A DNA stretch of 64,000 nt. Source: Aliagarivorans taiwanensis DSM 22990. GTDB lineage: Bacteria > Pseudomonadota > Gammaproteobacteria > Enterobacterales > Celerinatantimonadaceae. The stretch covers positions 1-64,000 of the forward strand of contig NZ_AUBZ01000027.1 of the NCBI RefSeq assembly GCF_000429505.1, in the 5' to 3' direction. This document shows positions 26,471 to 37,452 of the stretch, in pieces (the first letter of the stretch is position 1; the number at the start of each line of letters is the position of its first letter). Under the pieces are notes generated by a model. It worked only from the letters and a program-made list of their open reading frames with translations. It was not told where the DNA came from and did no database searches. Both the position numbers and the translations under genes were made by a program.

Positions 26471-27319
26471 ATGGCAATTACTGCTGCCCTAGTAAAAGAA
26501 CTGCGCGATCGTACCGGCGCAGGCATGATGGATTGTAAAAAAGCCCTTACCGAAACCAATGGCGACATCGAGCTGGCTATTGAGAACATGCGTAAGAGCG
26601 GTGCGGCGAAAGCAGCTAAAAAAGCAGGTAACATCGCTGCTGAAGGCGCAATCATCATCAAACAAGGTGAAGGTTTTGCGGCTCTGCTAGAAGTTAACTG
26701 CCAAACTGACTTCGTAGCCAAAGATGCTAACTTCACTGCATTCGCAGAGAAAGTAGCTGCTGCAGCTGCTGAAGCGAAAACCGACATCGAAACTCTGAAA
26801 GAGAAGTTCGAAGAAGAGCGTGTTCAACTGGTTGCTAAAATCGGTGAGAACATCTCAATCCGTCGCGTTGAATACCTAGACGGTGCAAGCATTGCTTCTT
26901 ACCGCCACGGTGAGCGCATCGGTGTAGCAGTAACCGGTGAAGCTGATGCAGAAACTCTGAAGCACGTTGCTATGCACGTTGCTGCTTCTAAGCCAGAGTA
27001 TCTGTCTCCAGAAGACGTTCCAGCGGACGTTGTAGAGAAAGAGAAGAAGCTGCAAATCGAGATTGCCATGAACGAAGGCAAGCCAGCTGAAATCGCAGAG
27101 AAAATGGTTACCGGCCGTATGAAGAAATTCACCGGCGAAATCTCTCTGACTGGCCAAGCATTCATCATGGAGCCTAAGAAAACTGTTGGCGCTATCTTGA
27201 AAGAGAAAGGCGCAACTGTAGCTGGCTTCATTCGCCTGGAAGTTGGCGAAGGTATTGAGAAGAAAGAAGAAGATTTCGCTGCTGAAGTTGCGGCGCAGAT
27301 CGAAGCATCTAAAAAGTAA
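26471..27319 (+). CDS. tsf: Translation elongation factor Ts
   Basis: EF-Ts exchanges GDP for GTP on EF-Tu. The 282-residue product (E. coli 283) begins [24 protein letters not shown], the UBA-like helical module, and has the [10 protein letters not shown] motif that inserts into EF-Tu near residue 80, followed by the two core subdomains. A CGAGGA stretch serves as ribosome site. It is cotranscribed with rpsB past an attenuator-like hairpin and is followed by pyrH after another hairpin. Confidence 0.98.
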   Translation: MAITAALVKELRDRTGAGMMDCKKALTETNGDIELAIENMRKSGAAKAAKKAGNIAAEGAIIIKQGEGFAALLEVNCQTDFVAKDANFTAFAEKVAAAAAEAKTDIETLKEKFEEERVQLVAKIGENISIRRVEYLDGASIASYRHGERIGVAVTGEADAETLKHVAMHVAASKPEYLSPEDVPADVVEKEKKLQIEIAMNEGKPAEIAEKMVTGRMKKFTGEISLTGQAFIMEPKKTVGAILKEKGATVAGFIRLEVGEGIEKKEEDFAAEVAAQIEASKK

Positions 27320-27334
27320 TTTTTGTTGCACCCC

Positions 27335-27363
27335 AGGTTGCGGTATCATGCCGCAACCTTTCT
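27335..27363 (+). terminator. Terminator-like hairpin between tsf and pyrH
   Basis: AGGTTGCGG (27335-27343) and CCGCAACCT (27351-27359) form a perfect 9-bp stem with a 7-nt loop, followed by TTCTTG. It is likely the end of the rpsB-tsf transcript with some read-through to pyrH. Confidence 0.7.
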
Positions 27364-27396
27364 TGTATTCGTTACACTAAAGAGACGCATATTAAT

Positions 27397-28131
27397 ATGA
27401 GTATCACTCCTAAACCTGCCTATCGTCGTATCCTCCTCAAATTGTCTGGTGAAGCCCTAATGGGTGAAGAAGGCTTTGGTATCGACCCTAAAGTGCTTGA
27501 CCGCATGGCTCTAGAGATCAAAGAACTGGTTGAACTAGGTGTTCAAGTGGGCCTGGTTATCGGTGGTGGTAACCTGTTCAGGGGTGAAGGTCTGGCCAAA
27601 GCGGGTATGAACCGCGTTGTTGGCGACCACATGGGCATGTTGGCGACCGTGATGAACGGTCTGGCAATGCGTGATTCCCTGCACCGTAACTTCGTCAATG
27701 CGCGACTAATGTCAGCCATCGAATTGAATGGCGTATGTGATTCCTACAACTGGGCCGAGGCGATCAGTAACCTCAAGTCTGGCCGGGTTGTGATTTTCTC
27801 AGCAGGTACCGGTAATCCTTTCTTTACCACCGACTCTGCTGCTTGCTTGCGCGGCATTGAGATTGAAGCGGACGCGGTGTTCAAAGGCACCAAAGTCGAC
27901 GGTGTATTCAGCGCCGATCCGGTAAAAGACCCGAATGCGACCCTGTACAGTGAACTGGATTACCAGGAAGTACTCGAAAAAGAATTAAAAGTGATGGACT
28001 TGGCCGCCTTTACCTTGGCGCGTGACCACAACCTGCCAATTCGTGTATTCAACATGAATAAGCCGGGTGCTCTGAAGAACGTGGTTATGGGCGCGTCTGA
28101 AGGCACCACCATTCATCACATTGACGCATAA
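27397..28131 (+). CDS. pyrH: UMP kinase
   Basis: PyrH phosphorylates UMP to UDP and is essential in most bacteria. The 244-residue product shows the amino-acid-kinase fold: [13 protein letters not shown] at the N-terminus, [12 protein letters not shown], the [15 protein letters not shown] helix and the [16 protein letters not shown] nucleotide site. It is followed 21 bp later by frr, as is nearly universal. Confidence 0.98.
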   Translation: MSITPKPAYRRILLKLSGEALMGEEGFGIDPKVLDRMALEIKELVELGVQVGLVIGGGNLFRGEGLAKAGMNRVVGDHMGMLATVMNGLAMRDSLHRNFVNARLMSAIELNGVCDSYNWAEAISNLKSGRVVIFSAGTGNPFFTTDSAACLRGIEIEADAVFKGTKVDGVFSADPVKDPNATLYSELDYQEVLEKELKVMDLAAFTLARDHNLPIRVFNMNKPGALKNVVMGASEGTTIHHIDA

Positions 28132-28152
28132 CTAAAACTAAGGGATCCCAAC

Positions 28153-28710
28153 GTGATTGAAGATATCAAACTAGATGCTAAGCAGCGCATGGACAAGAGC
28201 CTGGAAGCGCTGAAGAACCAAATGAGCAAAGTGCGCACCGGTCGTGCCCACCCAAGCCTGCTAAACGGCATTATGGTTCCTTACTACGGTACTAACACTC
28301 CGCTAAACCAGGTGGGTAACGTGTCTACTGAAGACTCACGTACCCTGACTGTGACCGTATTCGACAACTCTGCGATTCAGGCTGTTGAGAAAGCGATCAT
28401 GAGCTCTGATTTGGGCCTAAACCCAATGTCTGCGGGTAACGTTATTCGCATTCCTCTGCCTCCGCTGACCGAAGAACGTCGTCGCGACCTAATCAAGGTT
28501 GTACGCGGTGAAGCTGAGCAAGGTCGCGTAGCGATTCGTAATATTCGACGCGACGCTAACAGTGACGTGAAAGAGCTATTAAAAGAAAAAGAAATCAGCG
28601 AAGATGAAGATCGTCGCGCACAGGATGACATTCAGAAGATCACCGATGCAGCGGTGAAGAAAGTTGACGAAATGCTGGCAGCCAAAGAAGAAGAGCTGCT
28701 AGAAGTTTAA
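28153..28710 (+). CDS. frr: Ribosome recycling factor
   Basis: RRF splits post-termination ribosomes together with EF-G. The product has 185 residues, as in E. coli. The start codon is GTG 28153, giving the family N-terminus [20 protein letters not shown]. The conserved [32 protein letters not shown] and NIRRDAN stretches are intact. It lies 21 bp after pyrH and before a good terminator. Confidence 0.98.
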   Translation: MIEDIKLDAKQRMDKSLEALKNQMSKVRTGRAHPSLLNGIMVPYYGTNTPLNQVGNVSTEDSRTLTVTVFDNSAIQAVEKAIMSSDLGLNPMSAGNVIRIPLPPLTEERRRDLIKVVRGEAEQGRVAIRNIRRDANSDVKELLKEKEISEDEDRRAQDDIQKITDAAVKKVDEMLAAKEEELLEV

Positions 28711-28730
28711 GCAACGCATAGATGTTATCT

Positions 28731-28757
28731 AGCCGTGTAGCTTTACACGGCTTTTTT
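28731..28757 (+). terminator. Terminator after frr
   Basis: AGCCGTGTA (28731-28739), loop GCTT and TACACGGCT (28744-28752) are followed by a six-T run. It separates pyrH-frr from uppS, whose start codon is only about 20 bases away, so some read-through or a nearby promoter must supply uppS. Confidence 0.85.
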
Positions 28758-28774
28758 ATATGGACATGGGAAAT

Positions 28775-29566
28775 ATGAGTTCGAGTCTGGAGCAGATAAA
28801 AGCAGTAAAAGATGCTCTTCCACAGCATGTCGCCATCATCATGGACGGCAACGGTCGCTGGGCTCAGCAGCGTGGTAAGTTGCGGGTTTTGGGTCACCAG
28901 GCAGGGGTGAAAGCAGTCCGTAAGGTCGTGAGTTTAGCGACGCAACTTGAGCTCAAGAGCTTAACCTTGTTTGCATTCAGCAGTGAAAACTGGCGCCGCC
29001 CGGAGGAGGAGGTGTCAAGTTTAATGAACCTTTTCCTGAGTGTTTTGCAGCGAGAAGTCAAAAAGCTGAAAAACAACAATGTCCGCCTGCGGATAGTCGG
29101 TGACACCTCACGCTTTAGTGATAAGCTACGTCAGCGCATTCAGGCAGCAGAACAGATGACTGCCGACAACGACGGCCTGATCCTAAATATTGCTGCCAAC
29201 TACGGCGGCCGCTGGGACATTGCCCAAGCCGCTCAGCAGCTTGCACAACAAGTTGCCGAAGGAACGCTGCAAGCCAGCGATATCGACGAGCAAGCCCTGA
29301 ACCAACAGATTGCCGCTGAGTCGGTTGCTGATATCGATCTGCTGATCCGCACCGGCGGAGAGAAGCGCATCAGTAACTTCTTGCTATGGCAGATGGCTTA
29401 CGCAGAACTATTCTTCAGTGACGTCCTTTGGCCCGATTTTGACGAGCAAGCATTCGCTGCCGCACTGGCGTGCTATGTGCAGCGAGAACGCCGCTTTGGC
29501 TGTACAGGGGAGCAAGTACGCAAGCTGCTTATAAGTAATAGTATGAACGAGGAAAATTTTGCTTAA
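28775..29566 (+). CDS. uppS: Undecaprenyl diphosphate synthase
   Basis: UppS (IspU) condenses eight isopentenyl units on farnesyl diphosphate to make C55-PP, the lipid carrier for peptidoglycan and O-antigen. The conserved [10 protein letters not shown] motif with its catalytic Asp, [11 protein letters not shown], and [15 protein letters not shown] are all present. ATG 28775 gives 263 residues and has GGGA just upstream. ATGs at 28760 and 28766 are in frame, but 28760 abuts the terminator T run, so the start is uncertain by a few codons. The gene overlaps cdsA by 8 bases. Confidence 0.95.
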   Translation: MSSSLEQIKAVKDALPQHVAIIMDGNGRWAQQRGKLRVLGHQAGVKAVRKVVSLATQLELKSLTLFAFSSENWRRPEEEVSSLMNLFLSVLQREVKKLKNNNVRLRIVGDTSRFSDKLRQRIQAAEQMTADNDGLILNIAANYGGRWDIAQAAQQLAQQVAEGTLQASDIDEQALNQQIAAESVADIDLLIRTGGEKRISNFLLWQMAYAELFFSDVLWPDFDEQAFAAALACYVQRERRFGCTGEQVRKLLISNSMNEENFA

Positions 29567-30401
29567 ACAACGCATCGCCACCGCCCTGATTTTGGCCCCC
29601 ATCGCCCTGGCGGCGATTTTTTTGCTTCCGACCTTTAGCTTTGCTCTAGCCCTAGGCGGCGTGGTGTTACTGGCAGCTCGTGAGTGGGCGCGTATTGTGG
29701 CTCCGGATAACGGCAGCCGTGTACTAAGCTTCGCCAGCTTTACGCTTGTTCTCAGTGCCAGTGTGTGGCTCATCCCCTTAAGCGGCTTTGCTGCTAATCC
29801 ATTGTTCGTGGCAATTTTAAGCGCCGGCCTGCTGTGGTGGCTCGGTAGTGTGCTGCTGATGCGTGGCTACCCTGATAGCGCTAAGCGCTGGAAGGATATG
29901 CGTTGGTTTAAGTTAGTCGCTGGCCTGTTGGTGTTGTTGCCATTCTACTGGTCGATGCTCTACCTGCGCGATTTAGACCCAGACAACCACATCAATGGTG
30001 GCATCTGGGTGTGCTATGTGTTGGCCTTGGTATGGGCTGCTGATAGCGGCGCCTATTTTGCAGGCAAACGCTTTGGTAAGCACAAGCTGGCGCCGAACGT
30101 TAGCCCCAAGAAAACCATTGAGGGCTTGCTGGGCGGCTTGCTGGTTGCCGGTTTAGTGAACGTGGTTGCCTTGTTATATCTCGATCTAGCGGGCGACAAA
30201 GTGGCCTTGTTCTCACTGGCCAGCGCACTCACCGTGATTGCCTCGGTGATTGGCGATCTGGTTGAGAGCATGTTTAAGCGTCAAGCGGGCATTAAAGACA
30301 GCGGCAGCCTGCTACCCGGTCATGGCGGCCTGCTTGATCGTATCGATAGCTTGACCGCTGCTATGCCGGTATTCGCCTTTTGCTATGTGATGTGGATGTA
30401 G
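29559..30401 (+). CDS. cdsA: Phosphatidate cytidylyltransferase
   Basis: CdsA makes CDP-diacylglycerol from phosphatidate and CTP, the branch point for all phospholipids. The 280-residue product is a polytopic inner-membrane protein. The family signature is complete near the C-terminus ([20 protein letters not shown] followed by LLDRIDS). The start is TTG 29559 inside the end of uppS, with GAGGA a few bases upstream, indicating translational coupling. dxr follows after one base. Confidence 0.96.
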   Translation: MLKQRIATALILAPIALAAIFLLPTFSFALALGGVVLLAAREWARIVAPDNGSRVLSFASFTLVLSASVWLIPLSGFAANPLFVAILSAGLLWWLGSVLLMRGYPDSAKRWKDMRWFKLVAGLLVLLPFYWSMLYLRDLDPDNHINGGIWVCYVLALVWAADSGAYFAGKRFGKHKLAPNVSPKKTIEGLLGGLLVAGLVNVVALLYLDLAGDKVALFSLASALTVIASVIGDLVESMFKRQAGIKDSGSLLPGHGGLLDRIDSLTAAMPVFAFCYVMWM

Positions 30402-30402
30402 T

Positions 30403-31599
30403 ATGGCCAAGCAGCTGTTAATCCTTGGCGCCACCGGCTCCATTGGTACCAGTACCCTAAAAGTTGTCAGGGATAACCCTGACAACTTTTCTGTCTTTGG
30501 GCTGGTTGGTGGCCGCAACCATCAGGCCATGCTTGAACTGTGTCGTGAGTTTAGCCCGCGCTTTGTGGCGATGGCTGATGCAGATGCCAGTGAGCAGCTG
30601 GCGGGTGCATTGTCAGCCATTAGCCTTAGCTGTGAGCAGGTTCGCGGGCAGGCCGAGATCAATCAGCTTGCGCAGGCGGCCGAGGTTGACTTAGTGATGG
30701 CGGCGATCGTTAGCGCGGCGGGACTGCACTCCACCATGGCGGCAGTTAAAGCCGGTAAAACCGTGTTGCTGGCCAACAAAGAATCTTTAGTGATGAGTGG
30801 CAGCCTGTTGATGGAGCAGGCGCGACGCAGTGGTGCGACGATTATGCCGGTGGATAGTGAGCACAACGCCATCTACCAATGTATGCCGGAAGCGATCCAA
30901 GCCCAGCTCGGCTATTGCGACTTGGCTGCAAACGGTGTCAGCAAGGTGTTGTTAACCGGCTCTGGCGGACCGTTTCGTTACACCCCGGTAGAGCAGCTTA
31001 GCGCGGTGACCCCGGCTCAAGCCTGCGCCCACCCAAATTGGTCGATGGGACAGAAGATCTCGGTGGACTCGGCCACCATGATGAACAAAGGCCTTGAGTA
31101 CATTGAGGCCAAGCACTTATTTAATACCCAGCGTGGGCAGATTGAAGTGGTTATACACCCACAATCGATCATCCACTCGATGGTGCAATACTGCGATGGC
31201 TCGGTGCTGGCACAGCTTGGCCAGCCGGATATGGCAACGCCTATCGCCTATGCCATGGCTTATCCAGAGCGGGTACCTACCTCGGTGGAGCCCTTGGATT
31301 TTGTGAAGTTGGGCGAACTTAGTTTCTTAGCGCCGGACTTCTCTCGTTATCCTTGTTTGAAGCTTGCCATCGACGCCTGTTACCATAGCCAAGCCGCGAC
31401 CACGACCTTGAACGCGGCCAATGAGATTGCTGTGGCGGCATTTTTGTCGGGGCAGCTGGAATATTTACAGATTTCGCAGATCGTAGAGCAGTGTTTGGAG
31501 CGCATTCCAAGCGGTGTTCAACAAGATTCGATTGAAGCGTTGTTGGAGCTAGACCAACAGGTACGGGCAACGGCTGCTCAGTTAGTAGGAAGAGTGTAA
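30403..31599 (+). CDS. dxr: 1-deoxy-D-xylulose 5-phosphate reductoisomerase
   Basis: Dxr (IspC) turns DXP into 2-C-methyl-erythritol 4-phosphate, the committed step of the MEP isoprenoid pathway that feeds uppS. The product has 398 residues (E. coli 398). The NADPH loop LILGATGSIGTSTL opens the protein. LLANKESLVMSG, PVDSEHNAIYQC with metal-binding residues, and HPNWSMGQKISVDSATMMNK follow. Its stop codon overlaps the start of rseP by one base. Confidence 0.98.
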   Translation: MAKQLLILGATGSIGTSTLKVVRDNPDNFSVFGLVGGRNHQAMLELCREFSPRFVAMADADASEQLAGALSAISLSCEQVRGQAEINQLAQAAEVDLVMAAIVSAAGLHSTMAAVKAGKTVLLANKESLVMSGSLLMEQARRSGATIMPVDSEHNAIYQCMPEAIQAQLGYCDLAANGVSKVLLTGSGGPFRYTPVEQLSAVTPAQACAHPNWSMGQKISVDSATMMNKGLEYIEAKHLFNTQRGQIEVVIHPQSIIHSMVQYCDGSVLAQLGQPDMATPIAYAMAYPERVPTSVEPLDFVKLGELSFLAPDFSRYPCLKLAIDACYHSQAATTTLNAANEIAVAAFLSGQLEYLQISQIVEQCLERIPSGVQQDSIEALLELDQQVRATAAQLVGRV

Positions 31600-32945
31600 T
31601 GGCTGAAGCGTTATGGAACGCGATGTTTTTCGTCATAACCCTGGGAATTTTGGTTACCGTTCATGAGTTCGGTCACTTTTGGGTTGCCCGCCGCTGTGGA
31701 GTGAAGGTTGAACGCTTCTCCATTGGATTCGGTAAGGCGCTATGGCGTCGGATGGGCAAAGACGGCACTGAATATGTGGTCGCAATGATCCCCCTCGGTG
31801 GCTACGTTAAGATGCTCGATGAGCGGGTCGAAGAAGTCCCAGCCGAGCTCAAGCAGCAAGCCTTCACCTCAAAAAGCGTAGGCAAGCGCAGCGCCATCGT
31901 CGCAGCCGGCCCTATCGCCAACTTCCTGCTGGCTATCTTTGCGTTCTGGCTGACCTTTATGATTGGTGTCCCCAGCGTCAAACCGGTGATCGGTGAGCTG
32001 GCGGCTGAGTCGATTGCTGCGCGCTCGAGCTTGCAAGTGGGCGATCAAATCATCACCGTCGATGGTCAAGAGACCATCGATTGGGAAGCGGTTAACTTGG
32101 CGCTGGTTGAGTCGGTAGGCCAGTCAGAGATCCGCCTTGAGGTACGCGACAGCAATCAGCGCCTTAAGCAAGTGACCTTGGATAGCCAAACGTGGGAGCT
32201 CAACGATCAGCAAAGCCCCTTGCAGGCCCTGGGCCTGTTACCGTTCCGCCCAGAGGTGGAGCTTATCACCGCCCAAGTGGTCAAAGGCGACGCGGCTGAG
32301 CAGGCCGGCATTCAAGTCGGAGATGAATTGCTGAGCATTGACGGCGAACAATTGGCCAGTTGGCCGCAGTTTGTCGAAATTATTCAAGCCAGCCCAGAAC
32401 AAACGCTTGATTTCACAGTCAAACGAGGTGCGCAGCTGCTTAACATCAGCGTACGGCCGGGTGCCCGTGAGGTTAACGGCGAGCTACAAGGTTACGTGGG
32501 TATTGCGCCCACCGCTGGAAGCTACCCGGAAGAGTACAAGCTCAACATTCAGTACGGATTGTTTGATAGCTTGGGCAAAGCCGTCGAGCGAACCTGGCAG
32601 CTGACCACACTGACCGTCTCGATGATTGGCAAGTTGGTGACAGGCGTGGTGTCTTTGGATAACCTTAGCGGGCCGATCTCTATCGCCAAAGGGGCTGGCG
32701 CCACCGCCGACTATGGGCTGGTGTATTTCCTCGGATTTGTTGCTTTAGTAAGTGTTAATTTAGGGATTATTAACTTGTTTCCTCTACCTGTGCTCGATGG
32801 TGGGCACCTGCTGTTTTTCGCTGTTGAAGTAGCGACTGGTAAGCCGGTTTCGGAACGAGTTCAGGATTTTGCGTATCGGCTGGGAGCCGCACTGGTAATG
32901 GGCCTAATGGTGCTTGCCGTGGTCAACGACGTAATGCGCTTATAA
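31599..32945 (+). CDS. rseP: Intramembrane zinc protease RseP
   Basis: RseP is the site-2 protease that cuts anti-sigma factor RseA in the membrane, freeing sigma-E during envelope stress. It also clears signal peptides. The product has 448 residues (E. coli 450). The zinc motif HEFGH lies in the first transmembrane helix (about residues 23-27). Two PDZ domains follow in the periplasm, and the third metal ligand lies in [14 protein letters not shown] near the C-terminus. The start overlaps the dxr stop by one base, and bamA follows 28 bp later, linking stress response and outer-membrane assembly. Confidence 0.97.
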   Translation: MAEALWNAMFFVITLGILVTVHEFGHFWVARRCGVKVERFSIGFGKALWRRMGKDGTEYVVAMIPLGGYVKMLDERVEEVPAELKQQAFTSKSVGKRSAIVAAGPIANFLLAIFAFWLTFMIGVPSVKPVIGELAAESIAARSSLQVGDQIITVDGQETIDWEAVNLALVESVGQSEIRLEVRDSNQRLKQVTLDSQTWELNDQQSPLQALGLLPFRPEVELITAQVVKGDAAEQAGIQVGDELLSIDGEQLASWPQFVEIIQASPEQTLDFTVKRGAQLLNISVRPGAREVNGELQGYVGIAPTAGSYPEEYKLNIQYGLFDSLGKAVERTWQLTTLTVSMIGKLVTGVVSLDNLSGPISIAKGAGATADYGLVYFLGFVALVSVNLGIINLFPLPVLDGGHLLFFAVEVATGKPVSERVQDFAYRLGAALVMGLMVLAVVNDVMRL

Positions 32946-32973
32946 CAATATAATTAGGAATATTTCGTTTTTT

Positions 32974-35409
32974 ATGTTTAAAAAGCAGGTTCTTGCCGGG
33001 GTTATTCTGGCATGCATGACCGGTACGGCGGTTGCGAACGATGCCAGTCTTGCGGAGTTTGAAGTAGCAGACATTCGTGTTGAAGGCTTGCAGCGGGTAT
33101 CTCTCGGTGCCGCGCTGTTGCAGATCCCACTACGGGTTGGCGATGATGTGGATAGCAAGGATATTATCGACAGCATCAAACAGCTTTATGCCAGCGGTAA
33201 CTATGAAGATGTACAGGTATTTCGCGATGGCGATGCGGTGGTATTCCGCGTTGTGGAGCGACCCACCATCAGTAACATCAGTTTCTCGGGCAACAAAGAC
33301 ATCAAGTCTGAGCAACTGGAAGAGTCGCTGACCGCCTCGGGTATCCGCATCGGTGAGCCGCTGGATAAAACCAACATCCAGAACATTGAAAAGAGCCTGG
33401 AAGATTTCTACTACAGCGTGGGTAAGTACAGCGCTCGGGTAAAAGCAATCGTCACCCCGTTGCCGCGTAATCGGGTAGATCTGCGCTTTAACTTCCAAGA
33501 AGGTATCTCCGCCGAGATTGAGCAGATCAACATCATCGGCAACCAAGACTTCTCTGCCGGTGAGCTCATCAAGCGTATGAGCCTGACCGACAGCGTAGCC
33601 TGGTGGAACGTACTGGGCGATAAGAAGTACCAGAAGCAAAAGCTGGCGGCCGACATTGAGACCATCAACAGCTTCTACTTCGACCGCGGCTATGTGCGCT
33701 TCCAGGTGGAGTCCACTCAAGTCTCGCTTACTCCAGATCGCAAGGGCATCTACATCACGCTAAACCTCAACGAAGGCGAGGTTTACAGCATCAGTGAGGT
33801 GGAGCTAAGCGGCAACCTGCTGGACAAAGCCGAAGAGATGGAAGCGCTGGTCACCCTGATTCCGGGTGAGACCTACAGCGGCCAGAAGGTGACTGAAACC
33901 GAAGACTTGCTCGCGCAGTTCTTGGGCCGCTACGGCTATGCCTACCCACAAGTTCAGGTCTTCCCTGAGATTAACGATGAAGACCGCACCGTGAAGATGA
34001 ACATCAATATCGAGCCGGGTGCTCGTGTGTATGTGCGTCGAATCAACTTCAGCGGTAATGTGATTACCAAAGACGAAGTACTGCGCCGTGAGATGCGTCA
34101 GATGGAAGGCACGTGGCTTTCCAGTCGTTTGCTGGAGCAGAGTCGTACCCGTCTAAACCGTCTTGGCTTCTTTGAAACCGTTGATGTGGAAACCGTGCGT
34201 TTGCCGGGCACTGACGACGAGGTGGATGTTAACTTCAGTGTGAAAGAGCAGCCTTCTGGCTCGTTCAACGCCGGTGTGGGCTACGGTACTGAATCGGGCC
34301 TGAGCCTGTCAGCCGGTGTGCAGCAAGATAACTTCTTGGGGTCTGGTAACCGCGCCGGTATCAACGTAAGTACGAACAAGTACTCGAAAAACTTTGATAT
34401 CAACTACACCGACCCTTACTTCACCAAAGATGGGGTGAGCTTCGGTGGCCGTTTGTACTACACCGATTTCGAAGCATCTAACGCGGATCTGGTGGACTAC
34501 AACAACAAAACCATCGGCCTGCGTGGCACCTTGGGCTTCCCGGTTAACGAGAACAACCGCCTGAGCTTTAGTTTGGGTGTTGAGCAGAACAAGATCTCTC
34601 AGCTGGAAGCCTACGAGCAGATCCAAGATTTCTGGGAGCTGCATGCTAGTAACGGTAGCGATGATAACTCACGTACCTTCGAGTCTTTGGATGTGACCAT
34701 TGGTTGGAACCGCAACGCGCTCAACCGTTCGATGTTCCCATCGTCGGGTTCATCGCAGAGCTTCTCGACCAAGATTACGGTACCGGGCTCCGACGTTCAG
34801 TACTACAAGTCGAACTTCGAGAGCCGCCATTTCTTCCCGATCACCCGCAACCATGACTACGTGATCATGCTGAAAGGCCGGGTGGGCTACGGTAACGGCT
34901 ATGGCAAGATTGACGGCAGCGACCACATCCTGCCGTTCTTCGAAAACTTCTACGGCGGTGGTTACTCCACCCTGCGTGGCTTCCGTTCTAACACAGTGGG
35001 ACCGAAAGGTATCTATGTTGATGGTGGCCAAGGTCAAGATACCATTATCGGTTCCGAGAACTCGGTGGGCGGTAACGCCATTGCCATGGGCTCGGTGGAG
35101 CTGATTCTGCCTACCCCATTCCTGGATGAAGCCTATATTCGTCAGGTACGTACCACGGCCTTTATGGACTTTGGTACCGTGTGGGATACCGAGTTTGACT
35201 ACGATCGCTATAAGAACATGAACTGCTTGCGCAACTGTGATCGAATCGGCGACTATTCTTCTCCAGATCGAATTCGTGCTTCGGCAGGTGTGTCGTTGCA
35301 ATGGCTGTCACCGATGGGACCATTGGTGTTCTCACTGGCTTGGCCAATCAAAGATTACGCGGGTGACCGTAAAGAAACATTCTCGTTCAATATTGGACAA
35401 ACATTCTAA
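32974..35409 (+). CDS. bamA: Outer-membrane protein assembly factor BamA
   Basis: BamA is the essential core of the machinery that inserts beta-barrel proteins into the outer membrane. The 811-residue product (E. coli 810) has a signal peptide (about 1-21, ending GTAVA). Five POTRA domains follow (starting [14 protein letters not shown]), then the 16-strand barrel from about residue 420 with the loop-6 VRGF-type motif here as [15 protein letters not shown]. The C-terminal signature ends in FNIGQTF with terminal phenylalanine. bamC is in the window; bamB, bamD and bamE are not. Confidence 0.98.
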   Translation: MFKKQVLAGVILACMTGTAVANDASLAEFEVADIRVEGLQRVSLGAALLQIPLRVGDDVDSKDIIDSIKQLYASGNYEDVQVFRDGDAVVFRVVERPTISNISFSGNKDIKSEQLEESLTASGIRIGEPLDKTNIQNIEKSLEDFYYSVGKYSARVKAIVTPLPRNRVDLRFNFQEGISAEIEQINIIGNQDFSAGELIKRMSLTDSVAWWNVLGDKKYQKQKLAADIETINSFYFDRGYVRFQVESTQVSLTPDRKGIYITLNLNEGEVYSISEVELSGNLLDKAEEMEALVTLIPGETYSGQKVTETEDLLAQFLGRYGYAYPQVQVFPEINDEDRTVKMNINIEPGARVYVRRINFSGNVITKDEVLRREMRQMEGTWLSSRLLEQSRTRLNRLGFFETVDVETVRLPGTDDEVDVNFSVKEQPSGSFNAGVGYGTESGLSLSAGVQQDNFLGSGNRAGINVSTNKYSKNFDINYTDPYFTKDGVSFGGRLYYTDFEASNADLVDYNNKTIGLRGTLGFPVNENNRLSFSLGVEQNKISQLEAYEQIQDFWELHASNGSDDNSRTFESLDVTIGWNRNALNRSMFPSSGSSQSFSTKITVPGSDVQYYKSNFESRHFFPITRNHDYVIMLKGRVGYGNGYGKIDGSDHILPFFENFYGGGYSTLRGFRSNTVGPKGIYVDGGQGQDTIIGSENSVGGNAIAMGSVELILPTPFLDEAYIRQVRTTAFMDFGTVWDTEFDYDRYKNMNCLRNCDRIGDYSSPDRIRASAGVSLQWLSPMGPLVFSLAWPIKDYAGDRKETFSFNIGQTF

Positions 35410-35430
35410 TTGGAATTTAGGAGCAATCTC

Positions 35431-35940
35431 TTGAAAAAACTAATTTCTACTCTGGTGCTAGGCGCATCGTTGGTTTTCCCTAGCCTGGCCGTACAGGCTG
35501 AAACCAAAGTCGCTGTGATTGATGTTCAGAGAATTTTCCAGGAAATGCCACAAGCCCAAGAGAGCGACAAGCGCATTCGTGATGAGTTCGAGCCGCGTGC
35601 TCAAGAGATCCGTAAGCTGGAAGACGAGCTACAGGCCCTGCTCGAGAAGCGCGAGCGTGACGCTGCGCTGATGAGCGAAGCCGATATGATCCAGATGAAC
35701 CGTAAACTGCAATCTCTGGACAACCAGTACAAGCAAGCGCGTGGCTACTTCGAAGAAGACCGCCGCAAGCGCAGCGTGCAGGAGCAAGGTAAGTTGATGG
35801 CTATCATCGAAGCAGCCGTTATTACTGTTGCAGAGAGTGGCGGCTACGATTTGGTGCTACCTTTAGATGCAACTGCTTACTTCAGCAACAAACTGGACGT
35901 GACTGAGCAAGTGATTCAAGAAGCGACCAAGGCCAAGTAA
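35431..35940 (+). CDS. skp: Periplasmic chaperone Skp
   Basis: Skp (OmpH) is a trimeric jellyfish-shaped chaperone that carries unfolded outer-membrane proteins through the periplasm. TTG 35431 is chosen as start: it gives MKKLISTLVLGASLVF, a proper signal peptide cut after VQA, and AGGAG lies seven bases before it. An in-frame TTG at 35410 overlaps that ribosome site. The product has 169 residues. The body is the family's long charged helical hairpin (EPRAQEIRKLEDELQALLEKR). It lies between bamA and lpxD as in E. coli. Confidence 0.95.
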   Translation: MKKLISTLVLGASLVFPSLAVQAETKVAVIDVQRIFQEMPQAQESDKRIRDEFEPRAQEIRKLEDELQALLEKRERDAALMSEADMIQMNRKLQSLDNQYKQARGYFEEDRRKRSVQEQGKLMAIIEAAVITVAESGGYDLVLPLDATAYFSNKLDVTEQVIQEATKAK

Positions 35941-35941
35941 C

Positions 35942-36970
35942 ATGCAAATTAGCTTAGCTGATATCGCCAAGCAGCTGGGCTTAGAACTTCGGGGAGATGG
36001 CAGCGCGCTTATCTCCCGTATCGCCCCGCTGGATAAGTCTGGTGAGGGCGATATTAGTTTTATGACCAGTGCAAAATATCGTGACCAATTAAGTCAGTGT
36101 CGGGCTTCTGCGCTGATCCTCGCCCCTGCTGTAGCCGATGAGTTTGCGGGCAACGTACTGTTGGCTGACGACCCGTATCTTGTGTATGCCAAGCTTGCCC
36201 AGCTGATGGATACCACACCCGCTTGCGCTGAAGGCATTGCCGAGTCGGCGGTGATCCACCCCAGTGCTCAGCTTGGAGAAGGCGTCAGTGTCGCTGCTAA
36301 CGCAGTGATTGAGGCCAATGCGGTACTTGGCGATGGCGTGCAAGTCGGTGCCGGTAGTGTGGTTGGCCAAGGTGCCAAGCTCGGCAATGGCACCAAGCTA
36401 TGGGCCAATGTCACCATTTACCATGGCGTTGAATTGGGCGCGAACTGCTTGGTGCAAAGTAACACCGAGATCGGCTCAGACGGCTTTGGTTACGCCAACG
36501 ACCGCGGCCGCTGGGTGAAGATCCCACAGCTGGGCTCGGTGATTATCGGCGATAGCGTCGAGATTGGCGCCTCTACGACCATCGACCGCGGCGCACTCGA
36601 TGACACCATCATCGCCAGCAATGTGATTATCGATAATCAGGTGCATATGGCCCATAACTGCCAGATAGGTGAGGGCACAGCCATTGCCGGTGGCGTGCAG
36701 ATGGCTGGTTCAACCACTATCGGCCGCTATTGCATCCTTGGCGGCAATGTGGGAATTAATGGCCACATCAGTATTTGCGATCAGGTGACCATCACCGGCT
36801 ATACCATGGTGGTTAAGTCGATCACCGAGCCGGGTACCTACTCATCCGGCATGCCTGCTATGGGCAACCGTGAGTGGCGCCGCTTGACCGCACGACTGGG
36901 TAAATTGGACGACATGCACAAGCGTTTGACCACGCTTGAGAAAAAGCAGGTCGGAGATCAGGATTCTTAA
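35942..36970 (+). CDS. lpxD: UDP-3-O-(3-hydroxyacyl)glucosamine N-acyltransferase
   Basis: LpxD adds the second acyl chain in lipid A synthesis, using acyl-ACP. The 342-residue product (E. coli 341) has an N-terminal uridine-binding domain and then many hexapeptide repeats forming a left-handed beta-helix. The catalytic histidine region is VHMAHNCQIGEGTAIAGG. It starts one base after the skp stop and precedes fabZ. Confidence 0.97.
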   Translation: MQISLADIAKQLGLELRGDGSALISRIAPLDKSGEGDISFMTSAKYRDQLSQCRASALILAPAVADEFAGNVLLADDPYLVYAKLAQLMDTTPACAEGIAESAVIHPSAQLGEGVSVAANAVIEANAVLGDGVQVGAGSVVGQGAKLGNGTKLWANVTIYHGVELGANCLVQSNTEIGSDGFGYANDRGRWVKIPQLGSVIIGDSVEIGASTTIDRGALDDTIIASNVIIDNQVHMAHNCQIGEGTAIAGGVQMAGSTTIGRYCILGGNVGINGHISICDQVTITGYTMVVKSITEPGTYSSGMPAMGNREWRRLTARLGKLDDMHKRLTTLEKKQVGDQDS

Positions 36971-36984
36971 GTTAGGACAACACC

Positions 36985-37440
36985 TTGAGTAACGAATTAA
37001 ATCGCTTAGAAATTCAGGACATTCTCGAACTTCTGCCCCATCGCTATCCGTTTCTGCTAGTGGATCGGGTACTGGATTTCGAAGCGGGTAAACGCCTGCT
37101 CGGTGTGAAGAACGTGACCTTTAACGAGCCGTTCTTCACCGGCCACTTCCCGCAGCAACCGGTCTTTCCCGGCGTGTTAATCTTAGAAGCGATGGCGCAA
37201 TGTACTGGCTTGCTGGCGTTTAAATCAACCAGCAAACCGGCCGACAACGAGCTGTACTATTTTGCCGCCGTTGATAACGCGCGCTTCAAAAAGCCAGTGG
37301 GACCTGGCGATGTAATGCACATGGAGGTGACCTTACTTCGCGACCGCCGTGGCATCGGCAAATTCGCCTGTGTTGCAAAGGTCGAGGATGAGATCGTCTG
37401 CGAGGCGGAAATTATGTGTGCCCGCCGCGCCTATAAGTAA
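36985..37440 (+). CDS. fabZ: 3-hydroxyacyl-ACP dehydratase FabZ
   Basis: FabZ dehydrates beta-hydroxyacyl-ACP in fatty acid elongation and competes with LpxA and LpxD for the same substrate. The product has 151 residues, the usual length. The active-site His and Glu lie in [14 protein letters not shown] and VLILEAMAQ. The start is TTG 36985 with AGGA seven bases before it. It lies between lpxD and lpxA as in E. coli. Confidence 0.97.
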   Translation: MSNELNRLEIQDILELLPHRYPFLLVDRVLDFEAGKRLLGVKNVTFNEPFFTGHFPQQPVFPGVLILEAMAQCTGLLAFKSTSKPADNELYYFAAVDNARFKKPVGPGDVMHMEVTLLRDRRGIGKFACVAKVEDEIVCEAEIMCARRAYK

Positions 37441-37452
37441 TTGGAACACTGA